64,000 nt of DNA from Salinimicrobium catena (GTDB taxonomy: Bacteria > Bacteroidota > Bacteroidia > Flavobacteriales > Flavobacteriaceae): assembly GCF_900102915.1 (NCBI RefSeq), contig NZ_FNGG01000002.1, positions 585,097-649,096 on the forward strand, written 5' to 3'. The notes under the pieces were generated by a model. The model made no database searches. It was not told the DNA's origin and saw only the letters and a list, made by a program, of their open reading frames with translations. Below, piece after piece: positions 46,351-55,283 of this stretch. Made by a program: the position numbers and the translations under genes. How positions within the stretch are numbered: the stretch's first letter is position 1; each line of letters starts with the position of its first letter.

Positions 46351-47097
46351 ATGGAGATGACTATTAAAAAACGTAAGCAATATATTCAGGCGTTGCAGAA
46401 CAACAAATTGCTAAAAGGCCTTCCGGAGTATCGTCTCCAGAATATCCTGAACGACCTGGAGGAAGAGACCTGGACCAAACACACCTGCAGGGTAGACAGG
46501 CAAAAGTCGCTTTTCCATTTTTATTTTATCCTCTCCGGCCGATTAAAGGTATATAAGGTGGATAAGGATACCGGCAGGGAATTCACTCTTTTCATACTCA
46601 CAAAAAATGATGTTTTTGATGTGCTTTGTCTTCTAGAGCAAACAGAACATCCGGTATACTACGAAACTTTGGATAAGGTAGGTCTGCTCTGCGCGCCCAT
46701 GGGCAAAATGAGACAATGGGTGCAGGAAAATCCCGAGATCAACCGTAATATGTTGCCTTACCTGGGGCAACAATTGAAGACCATGGAAGAATATGCTTCA
46801 AATGTGACTTTAATAGATATTTCTACCCGGCTAGCCAAGTTGATCCTCACCCACATCAACTCAGAATCCAAAAAACTGGAATTGATCAATGACCTCTCCA
46901 ACGAAGAGCTGGCCAATCTTATTGGTTCTACCCGCGCAGTGGTTAACAGGCACCTGCAAGATTTCAAAAATGACGGCATTCTGTCCCTGGGAAGACAAAA
47001 AGTAGAGATCAAGAACCTCCAGCTATTGCTGGAGCGGGCCAACATTTCCTCACAAAAAAAACCTAACACAGCAGCTGACGATTTAACAGAGAAGTGA
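46351..47097 (+). CDS. Crp/Fnr-family transcriptional regulator
   Basis: A 248-aa regulator: N-terminal cyclic-nucleotide-binding-like beta-roll (LFHFYFILSGRLKVYKVDKD, REFTLFILTKNDVFDV) and a C-terminal helix-turn-helix (LSNEELANLIGSTRAVVNRHL). FNR-type Fe-S cysteines are absent. Position 46351 is a likely start; an upstream ATG (46261) would add a 30-residue stretch unlike the family. It is divergent from the helicase and 72 bp upstream of a small secreted protein. Confidence 0.85.
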   Translation: MEMTIKKRKQYIQALQNNKLLKGLPEYRLQNILNDLEEETWTKHTCRVDRQKSLFHFYFILSGRLKVYKVDKDTGREFTLFILTKNDVFDVLCLLEQTEHPVYYETLDKVGLLCAPMGKMRQWVQENPEINRNMLPYLGQQLKTMEEYASNVTLIDISTRLAKLILTHINSESKKLELINDLSNEELANLIGSTRAVVNRHLQDFKNDGILSLGRQKVEIKNLQLLLERANISSQKKPNTAADDLTEK

Positions 47098-47168
47098 TAC
47101 TTAGGTAGTATGACCCCGGGGACCAAAATCCTAACTTTATACCATTGTTAATCTAAAATGTGTGTGCT

Positions 47169-47714
47169 ATGAAAACTTTAATTCTTTGTTTGCTTTTGAT
47201 GGGCTTTACAGCCATCGGGCATTCGCAGATCGTATTGGAGGAAACAAGGGTGGATTACGTCCCTTACTCCATGAAAGTTGACCCTGTTACCAACTCTGTA
47301 ACCTTAAAGATTTCGGAATCCTATTACGGAGAGTTCCAGGAAGACCCACTGGCTTTTATCGAAGATAACTTCAGCATTGACCAGTTCATTCGTGAGAACG
47401 AGGAACTTGATTTCGATTCTTATGAAGTCTATTTTAAAAGCATGAAAGGAGATGTAAAGGCCAATTATGACAAAGACGGAGAAATGGTGTCTACTTACCA
47501 GCGTTTCAAGAACGTGAACCTTCCCGATGACGTGAAACTGGAAATACTGCAACAGTTCCGCAATTCACGGGTATTAAAGAACAGCCACGTCGTTACCTCC
47601 AAGAAATGGATGATAGACAAAGAATTTTATAAGGTCAAGATCCAGGATGGCGATAAGGTAAGAAGGCTGAGAATAGACAGGAATACTCAAGGCTTAAGCC
47701 TGGTAGGTTTATAA
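47169..47714 (+). CDS. Small secreted protein of unknown function
   Basis: A 181-aa protein with signal peptide MKTLILCLLLMGFTAIGHSQ and a beta-rich mature domain (SVTLKISESYYGEF, FDSYEVYFKSMKGDVKANYD). The fold is not recognised. It follows the Crp/Fnr regulator by 71 bp on the same strand and could be its target, but this is only suggested by position. Confidence 0.68.
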   Translation: MKTLILCLLLMGFTAIGHSQIVLEETRVDYVPYSMKVDPVTNSVTLKISESYYGEFQEDPLAFIEDNFSIDQFIRENEELDFDSYEVYFKSMKGDVKANYDKDGEMVSTYQRFKNVNLPDDVKLEILQQFRNSRVLKNSHVVTSKKWMIDKEFYKVKIQDGDKVRRLRIDRNTQGLSLVGL

Positions 47715-47740
47715 AATCACGTGTTTATTTTAATGAAGGA

Positions 47741-47772
47741 ACCGCACCGGCTCTCAACCCGGGCGGTTTTTT
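47741..47772 (+). terminator. Probable terminator downstream of the small secreted protein
   Basis: An imperfect GC-rich hairpin (ACCGCACCGG with CCCGGGCGGT) followed by seven T, between the convergent gene and cysM. Confidence 0.6.
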
Positions 47773-48659
47773 TACTGTTCAAAAAGATCTGAAGACAGGT
47801 AACGGTCGCCACGGTCACACACAATGCTCACCACGACTCCCTCTTTAAGTTCTTCACAAAGACGTACGGCGGCAGCAGCGGCGCCACCACTGCTCATTCC
47901 GGCAAAGATGCCCTCTTCCTTTGCAAGCCTGCGGGTCATCTCTTTGGCCTCCTGCTCGCTTACCTCCAGGATGCGGTCTACCTTCTTGGCATCAAAAATA
48001 GACGGCAGGTATTCTTTTGGCCATTTCCTGATGCCGGGGATTCGCGAATTCTCTGTAGGCTGTACTCCTATTATTTCTACGGAAGATGTTTTCTCCTTCA
48101 GAAAGGTGGAAGTTCCCATTATAGTACCTGTAGTCCCCATGGAAGAGACAAAATGCGTGATCTTTTGTTTGGTATCCCTCCAGATCTCCGGTCCTGTAGT
48201 GTGATAATGAGCGCGCCAGTTATCGTTATTCCCAAACTGGTTCAGCATAAAATAACCGCCTTCTTTCATTTTATTTTCTGCAAAGTCTCTCGAGCCTTCG
48301 ATTCCCCCTTCAGCAGAAGTCAATGTTACTTTGGCTCCGTACGCACGCATGGTCTGCACTCTTTCCACGGTGGAATTTTCGGGCATCACCAGTTCGATAT
48401 CCAGATTAAAAAGTCCGGCGATCATCGCCAGTGCTATCCCGGTGTTTCCACTCGTGGCTTCTATGAGTTTGGTCTCTTTTGTGATCTCCCCCCGCTCCAA
48501 AGCCATTTTTATCATGTTATATGCCGGCCGGTCCTTTACGCTGCCACCGGGATTCTGTCCTTCTAGTTTGAAATACAGTTCAACATTTGGGTTTTTGACC
48601 AGGTGCTTTGCTTTCACCAATGGCGTATTTCCTATAAGGTTTAATACTGATTTGCTCAT
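47772..48659 (-). CDS. cysM: Cysteine synthase (CysM/CysK family)
   Basis: A 295-aa PLP-dependent cysteine synthase, converting O-acetylserine plus sulphide to cysteine. The PLP lysine is in GSVKDRPAYNM, the phosphate loop in SSMGTTGTIMG, and EATSGNTGIALA is the substrate loop. The C-terminal motif GIFAGMSSGGAAAAAVRL is family-typical. Its ATG overlaps the cysE stop by 4 bp, so the two steps are coupled. Confidence 0.93.
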   Translation of the reverse strand: MSKSVLNLIGNTPLVKAKHLVKNPNVELYFKLEGQNPGGSVKDRPAYNMIKMALERGEITKETKLIEATSGNTGIALAMIAGLFNLDIELVMPENSTVERVQTMRAYGAKVTLTSAEGGIEGSRDFAENKMKEGGYFMLNQFGNNDNWRAHYHTTGPEIWRDTKQKITHFVSSMGTTGTIMGTSTFLKEKTSSVEIIGVQPTENSRIPGIRKWPKEYLPSIFDAKKVDRILEVSEQEAKEMTRRLAKEEGIFAGMSSGGAAAAAVRLCEELKEGVVVSIVCDRGDRYLSSDLFEQ

Positions 48660-49447
48660 TTTTGCTGACGGTTTTTGATCTTGATCTGCGGGGAATGGGT
48701 GACAAAGGAATTTTCAGGCACCGAGGCGGTGAGCCATACGTTCCCTCCTATGATGCTGTTGGCGCCTACCACGGTTTCCCCGCCCAAAATTGTGGCGTTG
48801 GCGTAGATGGTTACATTATCTTCAATGGTAGGATGCCTCTTCTTGTTTCGTAGTTCCCGTTCCACATATAGCGCCCCCAGCGTCACTCCCTGATAGATCT
48901 TCACATTGTTCTTTATGACGGCGGTCTCTCCTATCACCACACCCGTGGCGTGATCAATAAAAAAGGATTCGCCTATTTCTGCGCCGGGGTTGATATCTGT
49001 TCCGGTTATTTTATGGGCGCATTCGGTCATAAGACGGGGCACCAGCGGAAATTTGTACTTGTAAAGTTCATGGCTCAGCCTGTACACGGCGATCACAAAA
49101 AATCCGGGGTAGGAAAGGTACACCTCCTCAACCGAATTGGCCGCGGGATCATTTTCGGCAATGGCCACGGCATCTTTGTGCAGTTTTCTCAGAATTCCGG
49201 GCAATAATCCGCAGTAATCCTCCCAGATCTCTGCACAGGGTTTTTCGGGTTCCCAGCAAACCAGGTCGGCCAGCTCCTTGAAATCAAAAGCCAGCTTTTC
49301 CATGTTTTCCTTTACCGGGGTATCCTCATCGAAAAGGGTGTAAAAAAGGCTGTTTGTAAAAGCCTCTGCCCTTTCCTTAATCCGTAATTTTAGATGCGGC
49401 AGTTTTTTTTGAGAAATAATATCCTGAATTACTTTATCCTCGATCAT
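48656..49447 (-). CDS. cysE: Serine O-acetyltransferase (EpsC-type CysE)
   Basis: A 263-aa left-handed-beta-helix acetyltransferase making O-acetylserine. The N-terminal helical part precedes the active-site helix; hexapeptide repeats include GAEIGESFFIDHATGVVIG, NNVKIYQGVTLGAL and the tail NVTIYANATILGGETVVGANS (quoted in part). Catalytic His lies in FIDHATGVVI. It directly precedes and overlaps cysM. Confidence 0.94.
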   Translation of the reverse strand: MIEDKVIQDIISQKKLPHLKLRIKERAEAFTNSLFYTLFDEDTPVKENMEKLAFDFKELADLVCWEPEKPCAEIWEDYCGLLPGILRKLHKDAVAIAENDPAANSVEEVYLSYPGFFVIAVYRLSHELYKYKFPLVPRLMTECAHKITGTDINPGAEIGESFFIDHATGVVIGETAVIKNNVKIYQGVTLGALYVERELRNKKRHPTIEDNVTIYANATILGGETVVGANSIIGGNVWLTASVPENSFVTHSPQIKIKNRQQK

Positions 49448-49626
49448 AGCTGAAGAATCTTCTTTTTTCTCAAATTTAATAAAAGCATTATCAATTGTGC
49501 CTTACGCAACTGCTTAATTACGTCGTGTCAATGAACTCCTAAATCAAAGTTAAAATATCATAATTATAAATCACTCAAAACCAGAGTGTTGTAAATTTAT
49601 ATCATTAATCAAAAAACCTTAACGTC

Positions 49627-49743
49627 ATGGCACAGCAAGAAAAATCCAGACAAAATCAACCACGGAAAGAAGCTGAAAAAAAGGCAGCTCCAAGAAGAGG
49701 AGAACAGCAAAAATCTGAACAAAAAAAACACGAAAAGAAATAG
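49627..49743 (+). CDS. 38-residue basic micro-protein
   Basis: A short reading frame starting MAQQEKSRQNQPRK and ending in QKKHEKK, almost entirely Lys, Glu, Gln, Arg and Ala, predicted disordered. It has an ATG in an isolated intergenic interval of 357 bp and its stop is followed 39 bp later by a good terminator, so a dedicated transcript seems probable. No known family was recognised. Confidence 0.5.
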   Translation: MAQQEKSRQNQPRKEAEKKAAPRRGEQQKSEQKKHEKK

Positions 49744-49782
49744 TTTTTAGTGTTATAGATTTACATGCGAGTTTGTTTTCAG

Positions 49783-49808
49783 GCCACCTCAAAAGGGTGG
49801 CTTTTTAA
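49783..49808. terminator. Terminator between the micro-protein and the FUSC gene
   Basis: A 6-bp stem GCCACC (49783-49788) with GGTGGC (49796-49801) followed by TTTTT on the plus strand; on the minus strand it could also end FUSC transcription. Confidence 0.75.
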
Positions 49809-52057
49809 TTGGTAAAATTCTTTTCCAGCAGATCCCCCAGGTTCTCAGAAAGGTCCAACAGCCACCGCAGCTGATGGGTGATGATTTGCACCTCCTGGAA
49901 CTGCTCCCTTAGCTGCTCGCTGATCCCGGTCATTCCCTGCTCTTTTTCCAGCCGCCGAAGCTCTGCCAGTTCTCCATATTTTTCGCGGAAATAAGTTTCA
50001 GCTTTTTCGATCTCACTTTGTAATTGTTTTTCTCTCAGAACTTTTTCCTGGAGAACGCTTACTGAAGATTCCAGATTTGACCTGATGACTTTCATATAAT
50101 TCAAAAAGTGCCCCGAAACTGAAGTGGTTGGATTGGCTTTGATGAAGGTCCCCAGGGAAGCCGCAGAAGACAACAGTTCCTGGTTAAGAGAGACCACCTG
50201 AAACACCTGCTCCATGTCTGTTTCACCTGTTTTAGGTTCCTGGGCCATCCGCTGAAAGGCTGCGCTAAGGTCACCCATGGCCAGAAAAGCTTCTTTGCGC
50301 GCCAGTTTATAAGCGGCCGGCAATTTCCCCTTTTTGGAGTAGAACTCTTCGATCTCTTGCAGATAAAGCATGTTGGCGGTGATACTTTTCGAAATGTAAT
50401 TCCTGATGCCGGTGTATTCCCAGGTGGGCCATAAGAATTTGTTCCCTAAAAAAGCAAGGGCTGCGCCAATGATGGTATCCAAAACCCGGAATTGAATGAC
50501 CTCAAAGGCATTGGGCCTAATAAGGGTGTAGACAAAGATCACGTTAAGGGTGATGAAGGCTGCAGCTGTCTTGTAGTTACGCTGGATCATCGAAAACGCC
50601 AGCACCAGGGTGATCACCGCCAGAATGCCATAGACGATCGTATTTTGGACCAGCAGCACTATGGTCACTGCTATGGCACCTCCTATTAAAGTGCCATAAA
50701 GCCTTTGCTTGAACCTGTCGCGGGTAAGCGCATACCCCGGCCTCATGATCACCAGCGTGGTAAGCAGGATCCAGTATGCGTTTTGGAAATGAAAGATCCT
50801 GCCCAGGAAAAATCCGGCTACGAGGATGACCGTAAGCCGCAGCGAATGCCGGAAAATGGGAGATTTAAGATCAAGATTGTCGGTCAGGGTTTTGAGATCA
50901 TACTCCTGTGAAGTGAGGAATTTTTCTGCCTCTTTTGTCCTGCCGGAAAAGTACTGCTTGCCTTCCTTTTCTCTTAAAAACCGTTCAATGGATAAGATCT
51001 TCTGGTACTGCCGGTCTTTGAACACCAGCAGATTTCGATACACCAGGAGCGCCTCGCGCTCGCCGGGCAGATCGGCTTCTCTTTCAAAATCTTCGAAGGC
51101 CTGCCACACTTTTTCACGTTGAGCCTCAAGTTCGGGGTTGGGCTGATATTTCCGGTTCCTGGACCACACCTCTCCGATCTTTTCCACCTGCCGGGCCATC
51201 ATTTCACTCCACAGCCTTATCACCTCCAGCTGTTCCTGTCTTTTGCTGAACAGTTGCTCCATACGGTTATAGTTCACCGGATTGGCCATGGCCAGCTCCA
51301 GGATATCAACCATCTCCATGAAAATGAGCAGTTTCTTTTGCACCACCCCAGATCTTCCGGAATTCTTTCGGCGGGAAATGAGGATCTCCCTGATGATCTC
51401 ATGTTTTTCGTTGATGCTACTCTGTACTTCTGCCAGTTCTTTTTTCAACTCCTCCCGTTGGGCGGGAGTAGCGCGTAATAACCGGTTCCTAATGTCCAGG
51501 TACTGGGCAGTAAGTTCAAATCCTTCAGCCATCATGGTTTCGGTCTCCTTCCGGCGAGTCAGGTAATGCAGGGTTACCGTAAAGATCAAATACCAAAGGC
51601 CACCTGCACCCACAAGGAGGCTGTGGGTAAGCACAGAACTTTCCGAAGGCACTTTTGCCAGGCTCAGCACAACGGCAAACAGGCCCGAAAACGAGATGAG
51701 CGAGGCTCTGAAGCCGTAAACCGAAAGCATGGAAAAACTGAACATGAGCACAGCAAGAACCGGCACAAAAAAGACAGCGTTCATGGCAGCATAACCTGCC
51801 AGTAAGGTTCCCACAAAGGCCATGACTGCCGAAAACCCCACTCCTATCATCCTTCGCCTTAAACTACCCGGAACATCACTGGGAGAAGACAATAGCACCC
51901 CTATCGCCATTGGGATCCCTACTTGCATGGCGCCAAATTGGTTGGCGATAAGCAATGGGAGTATGGCTGCCACTGCAAAGCTGATGCCTTTGGAAAACTC
52001 GGCTGTTTTTAGCAGCTCCAGGAAAGATCTCAGGTGGGAAAGCAGGTTGAGTTTCAT
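49805..52057 (-). CDS. FUSC-family membrane protein (YccS/YhfK-like)
   Basis: A 750-aa membrane protein with two hydrophobic blocks (about residues 30-155 and 405-540) separated by a large helical cytoplasmic domain. PMAIGVLLSSPSDVPGSLRRR and LRLTVILVAGFFLGRIFHFQNAYWILLTTLVIMRPGYALTRDR (quoted in part) are typical of the family related to aromatic-acid exporters. The C-terminal region is coiled-coil. The substrate is unknown. The ATG at 52057 is preferred to a TTG upstream. Confidence 0.87.
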   Translation of the reverse strand: MKLNLLSHLRSFLELLKTAEFSKGISFAVAAILPLLIANQFGAMQVGIPMAIGVLLSSPSDVPGSLRRRMIGVGFSAVMAFVGTLLAGYAAMNAVFFVPVLAVLMFSFSMLSVYGFRASLISFSGLFAVVLSLAKVPSESSVLTHSLLVGAGGLWYLIFTVTLHYLTRRKETETMMAEGFELTAQYLDIRNRLLRATPAQREELKKELAEVQSSINEKHEIIREILISRRKNSGRSGVVQKKLLIFMEMVDILELAMANPVNYNRMEQLFSKRQEQLEVIRLWSEMMARQVEKIGEVWSRNRKYQPNPELEAQREKVWQAFEDFEREADLPGEREALLVYRNLLVFKDRQYQKILSIERFLREKEGKQYFSGRTKEAEKFLTSQEYDLKTLTDNLDLKSPIFRHSLRLTVILVAGFFLGRIFHFQNAYWILLTTLVIMRPGYALTRDRFKQRLYGTLIGGAIAVTIVLLVQNTIVYGILAVITLVLAFSMIQRNYKTAAAFITLNVIFVYTLIRPNAFEVIQFRVLDTIIGAALAFLGNKFLWPTWEYTGIRNYISKSITANMLYLQEIEEFYSKKGKLPAAYKLARKEAFLAMGDLSAAFQRMAQEPKTGETDMEQVFQVVSLNQELLSSAASLGTFIKANPTTSVSGHFLNYMKVIRSNLESSVSVLQEKVLREKQLQSEIEKAETYFREKYGELAELRRLEKEQGMTGISEQLREQFQEVQIITHQLRWLLDLSENLGDLLEKNFTN

Positions 52058-52243
52058 TACCAACAAATCTACGAAGCTTTCTGTTATAGATGCTCCTCTT
52101 ACCCGCTTAGATTTTTAACCTTTTATTAGTACGCCTGCTTTGGTGAAGGCCGCTGTAGGTCGTAATTTTAAAGATAACAACTATAAGATCAACCTTTCTG
52201 CAGGTCTTTGTTCTGCGGAAGGAAAACCAAAAATTATAAAGCT

Positions 52244-52930
52244 ATGAAGATATTGATGGTGCTTACCTCACACGACAAACTGGGAGATACAGAAAAAAAA
52301 ACGGGGTTTTGGGTAGAGGAATTCGCCGCACCCTATTATGTACTGGCAGATGCCGGGGCAGAGATCACCCTCGCCTCTCCAAAAGGCGGACAACCTCCCA
52401 TAGACCCTTCCAGCACTACGGAAGATGCCCAAACAGAAGCGACCAAGAGATTTGACAAGGATGAGGAGCTTAAGAAAAAGCTTTCGATGACCAAAAAACT
52501 GGAAGACGTAAAAGCCGAAGATTTTGATGGCGTTTTTTATCCCGGAGGCCACGGGCCGCTGTGGGATCTTTCCAACGACCTTAAGTCAATTGCCCTGATA
52601 GAGGCTTTTAATGAACAGATGAAGCCCATGGCTTTTGTTTGCCACGGGCCTGCCGCCCTCGCGAACGTTGAGGATCACAAGAAACCTCTTGTGAGAGGGA
52701 AAAATGTGACCGGCTTTGCCAATACAGAGGAAGAAGCCGTGCAGCTTACAGATGTGGTTCCTTTCAGCATTGAAGATAAAATGAACCAGTTGGGTGCCAA
52801 CTTCAGCAAGGGAGAAGACTGGAGTTCTTATGTGATGGTTGACGGCAGATTGGTCACAGGGCAAAATCCGGCATCTTCAGAAAAAGCGGCAAGGGAACTA
52901 TTAAAAATGTTGCAAAAGAAAGCAGTCTGA
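52244..52930 (+). CDS. DJ-1/PfpI-family protein (Hsp31-like)
   Basis: A 228-aa class I glutamine-amidotransferase-fold protein. It opens MKILMVLTSHDKLG; the nucleophile Cys is in FVCHGPAAL, with a nearby acidic residue in YPGGHGPLWDLS. The family includes glyoxalase III and holding chaperones against carbonyl stress. The start at 52244 is the family-like Met. It is 6 bp upstream of the alpha/beta hydrolase. Confidence 0.9.
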   Translation: MKILMVLTSHDKLGDTEKKTGFWVEEFAAPYYVLADAGAEITLASPKGGQPPIDPSSTTEDAQTEATKRFDKDEELKKKLSMTKKLEDVKAEDFDGVFYPGGHGPLWDLSNDLKSIALIEAFNEQMKPMAFVCHGPAALANVEDHKKPLVRGKNVTGFANTEEEAVQLTDVVPFSIEDKMNQLGANFSKGEDWSSYVMVDGRLVTGQNPASSEKAARELLKMLQKKAV

Positions 52931-52936
52931 TCGCGT

Positions 52937-53830
52937 ATGGCCAAAAAAGGACGTAACATTCAGGCGGTAATTGAAGAGCACGAGGCTTCGGGCAAATACA
53001 TCACAGTAGACGGAATAAGGACCTTTGCCCTTAACTACGGGCGAGGAGAAGCTGTGCTGTGCATTCACGGGGTTCCTACCTCTTCTTTCCTTTATAGAAA
53101 GGTACTGACCTCTCTTGCCAAAAAGGGTTACAGAGGAGTCTCGGTAGACCTGCCCGGGCTGGGTCTGTCTGACCGGCCGAAGGATTTTGACTATTCCTTC
53201 TCCAATTTCGCCGATTTCCTCTACCGCGCCAGCATCGCTCTAAAAATGAAAAAATTTCACCTGGTGGTTCACGACATTGGCGGGCCTATCGGGTTTGCCC
53301 TGGCAGCCCGTCACCCGCACAAGATCATGTCGCTTACCATTCTTAATTCGTGGATAGACGTGGTGAATTTCAAAAAGCCGGCTGTAATGCGGCCTTTTGA
53401 AAAGAGGCTTCTGGGCGAGGCAGAGCTTAAAATGATCAGCCACGTTACCTGGCCCGTGATGTTCAAAGGAATGGGCGTGGTCAATGCAGGGCGCATACCT
53501 CTTGAAGAGGTCAACGCTTATGTAGACCTGCTGAAAAGAAATGATGAAGGCAAGGCCTTTTTGAAGATCATGAGAAATTTTGAGCGATCCCGGGAATTCA
53601 GGGATCTGTGCCTGCGGGCAGTTCAAAATGTGAAATATCCGGTGCAGGCCATTTGGGGCGAAAAAGATCCGGCGCTCACGGTAGATACCTTTGGAAAAGA
53701 GATCCAGGAGGCAGCCGGCCTAAAAGAGATCATAAAATTGCCTTCCAGGCACCTGCTGCAGGAAGAAACCTGGCTGGCCATTGCCGACCAGATAGTGGAA
53801 CAGGCCAAAAGCGTACACCTCAAGACATAA
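52937..53830 (+). CDS. Alpha/beta hydrolase, haloalkane-dehalogenase/epoxide-hydrolase-like
   Basis: A 297-aa hydrolase with oxyanion-hole CIHGVPTSSFLYR, a nucleophile elbow VHDIGGPIG that bears Asp rather than Ser, and a C-terminal His in SRHLLQEET. Asp at the nucleophile position points to haloalkane dehalogenase or epoxide hydrolase chemistry. Trp halide-binding residues are not obvious, so the exact reaction is open. It is probably co-transcribed with the DJ-1-like gene. Confidence 0.85.
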   Translation: MAKKGRNIQAVIEEHEASGKYITVDGIRTFALNYGRGEAVLCIHGVPTSSFLYRKVLTSLAKKGYRGVSVDLPGLGLSDRPKDFDYSFSNFADFLYRASIALKMKKFHLVVHDIGGPIGFALAARHPHKIMSLTILNSWIDVVNFKKPAVMRPFEKRLLGEAELKMISHVTWPVMFKGMGVVNAGRIPLEEVNAYVDLLKRNDEGKAFLKIMRNFERSREFRDLCLRAVQNVKYPVQAIWGEKDPALTVDTFGKEIQEAAGLKEIIKLPSRHLLQEETWLAIADQIVEQAKSVHLKT

Positions 53831-53857
53831 AAAAGGAGGCTTTTCGTCTCCTTTTTC
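53829..53857 (+). terminator. Terminator of the DJ-1/hydrolase pair
   Basis: A 9-bp stem AAAAAGGAG with CTCCTTTTT and about 11-nt loop, ending in T-rich sequence just after the hydrolase stop and before the convergent SDR. Confidence 0.8.
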
Positions 53858-53864
53858 TTATTGC

Positions 53865-54584
53865 TTATTTCTTTGGAGGTTTTGTTGGCCTCATCTCTAT
53901 TTTACTTGGGAGGGCGCGGTGATTCAGTTTTAAAAGGTCAACCACCAGTTCCCCAATATCTTCGATCTGTATCTTCCAGGAATCGGCGGAAGACGGGGTG
54001 TGGTCATTGAAGTAAGTAGCCACAGATCCCGGCATTATGGTAGTCACTTTTATATCATGCTCCCTTAGGTCAAGCATGGCAGCCTGGGTAAAGCCGGTCA
54101 CACCAAACTTGCTGGCATTGTAGGCAGCGCCCCCTGCGAAGAAGTTGGTGCCCGCAAGGCTGGAAATGGTAAAAACGTAACCTTTAGAACTCTTTAGGTA
54201 TGGTAACGCGGCTTTCATACTGTAAAAAACCCCGGTAAGGTTGGTATCTATGGTTTGCTGCCACTGCTCGGCCGTAAGTTCCTCTATGGAGCCAAAATGG
54301 CCGACTCCCGCATTAGCCACAAGAATGTCAAGTTGACCGAACTTTTCGGTTAGTTTTTTAAGGGCGGTTTCCTGGCTTTCCAGGCTTCTCACATCGGCTT
54401 CAAATCCCATTACCTGGCCTCCACCCTCATTCGTAAGTTCACGGGCGGCTTTTTCGGCTTCATCTTTATGCCTGCTGGTAATACCCACGTTCACTCCCAT
54501 TTGGGCAAGGGCAGCTGCAATTCCATATCCTATTCCTTTACTGCCGCCGGTAACGAAGGCCACTTTTTCCTCTAATGTTGTCAT
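53865..54584 (-). CDS. Short-chain dehydrogenase/reductase
   Basis: A 239-aa SDR. The cofactor loop is TGGSKGIGYGIA, with VANAGVG and the catalytic YNASK (Tyr and Lys) and a Ser two strands earlier (TISSLAG). R in ITSRHKDEAEK suggests NADPH preference. The start MTTLEEKVAFVTGG at 54584 is family-typical; the upstream 16 codons are not. The substrate is unknown. It is divergent from the gene at 54839. Confidence 0.9.
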   Translation of the reverse strand: MTTLEEKVAFVTGGSKGIGYGIAAALAQMGVNVGITSRHKDEAEKAARELTNEGGGQVMGFEADVRSLESQETALKKLTEKFGQLDILVANAGVGHFGSIEELTAEQWQQTIDTNLTGVFYSMKAALPYLKSSKGYVFTISSLAGTNFFAGGAAYNASKFGVTGFTQAAMLDLREHDIKVTTIMPGSVATYFNDHTPSSADSWKIQIEDIGELVVDLLKLNHRALPSKIEMRPTKPPKK

Positions 54585-54701
54585 TAATGCTGATTTTTGA
54601 TTCAGCTTAAAGCTAAAAAATTCCGGCCCCATCAGGAAGACCAGGAATTTTAAGAATTTGTTAATTCTTGGCGATATAAATCCCTCTTCTGAAAAAAATA
54701 G

Positions 54702-54807
54702 CTTCGGAAGAAAAAATCTTTGAATTTCCTAACGGAATTTACAATAAGAATAAATTATCTTTGCACTCCTTCCGAAGAAACCCGGATCAAAGATGAAGCT
54801 TCGGAAA
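54702..54807. promoter_or_regulatory. Three CTTCnGAA(G) palindromes and a -7 element in the SDR/unknown-gene divergent gap
   Basis: CTTCGGAAG (54702-54710), CTTCCGAAG (54769-54777) and CTTCGGAAA (54799-54807) are near-identical 9-bp palindromes. TATCTTTG at 54756-54763 is an exact plus-strand -7 match, pointing to the gene at 54839 with a leader of about 70 nt that contains two of the repeats. They may be operator sites. Confidence 0.4.
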
Positions 54808-54838
54808 CATTAAGTAACAGTTCAAAAAAATAGCTACG

Positions 54839-55216
54839 TTGGAAAATCCTAAAGCCCAAAAACTTCTGAATAAAATACAGCGCGATCTTATGCGTAACGG
54901 GATCATCACAAACACGATTGTTGATGATCTAAAGGAACTAAGGCCTTATGCCGTTGAGGAGCAAAACCCGTTACTGGCAAAAGTCATTCGCCTTACTTTT
55001 GAGCACATTGAAGAGTACCAGACCTTTGATATTCCTATTCCTGAAGATGAGCCGGTAGAAGGATTTGAAGGCGAAAACGAAGAAACATCTGCTGTTGATC
55101 CGCAGGAAAGCCTGGATTACCTGCTTTCTCTAATGGCCGAGCCGAAGAACAAAGTGAATGCTTTGGAATTAAGGGAATACAGTAACAACCTAATAGCTTA
55201 CGCAGAAGAGAATTAA
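54839..55216 (+). CDS. Conserved-looking protein of unknown function with TTG start
   Basis: A 125-aa acidic protein. It starts MENPKAQKLLNKIQRDLMRNG from a TTG codon (54839-54841); there is no nearer ATG that keeps the helical N terminus. Two helical regions flank an acidic linker (PEDEPVEGFEGENEETSA). No domain was recognised. It has a strong -7 element upstream and is followed by the VTT protein, with which it may form an operon. Confidence 0.68.
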   Translation: MENPKAQKLLNKIQRDLMRNGIITNTIVDDLKELRPYAVEEQNPLLAKVIRLTFEHIEEYQTFDIPIPEDEPVEGFEGENEETSAVDPQESLDYLLSLMAEPKNKVNALELREYSNNLIAYAEEN

Positions 55217-55283
55217 CTTTTTCTTTCCCATTGTTGGCTTGGTATTTGAACTTACTGCTGAAAAATATCTGTTGAAAAGGAAT

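Noticed and set aside
47158-47171. Shared ATGTGTG...ATGAAAA pattern at the starts of two small exported proteins (also near 40330)
   Set aside because: The two copies differ by two bases and the first ATG at 47158 reads into a stop; similarity may be chance.
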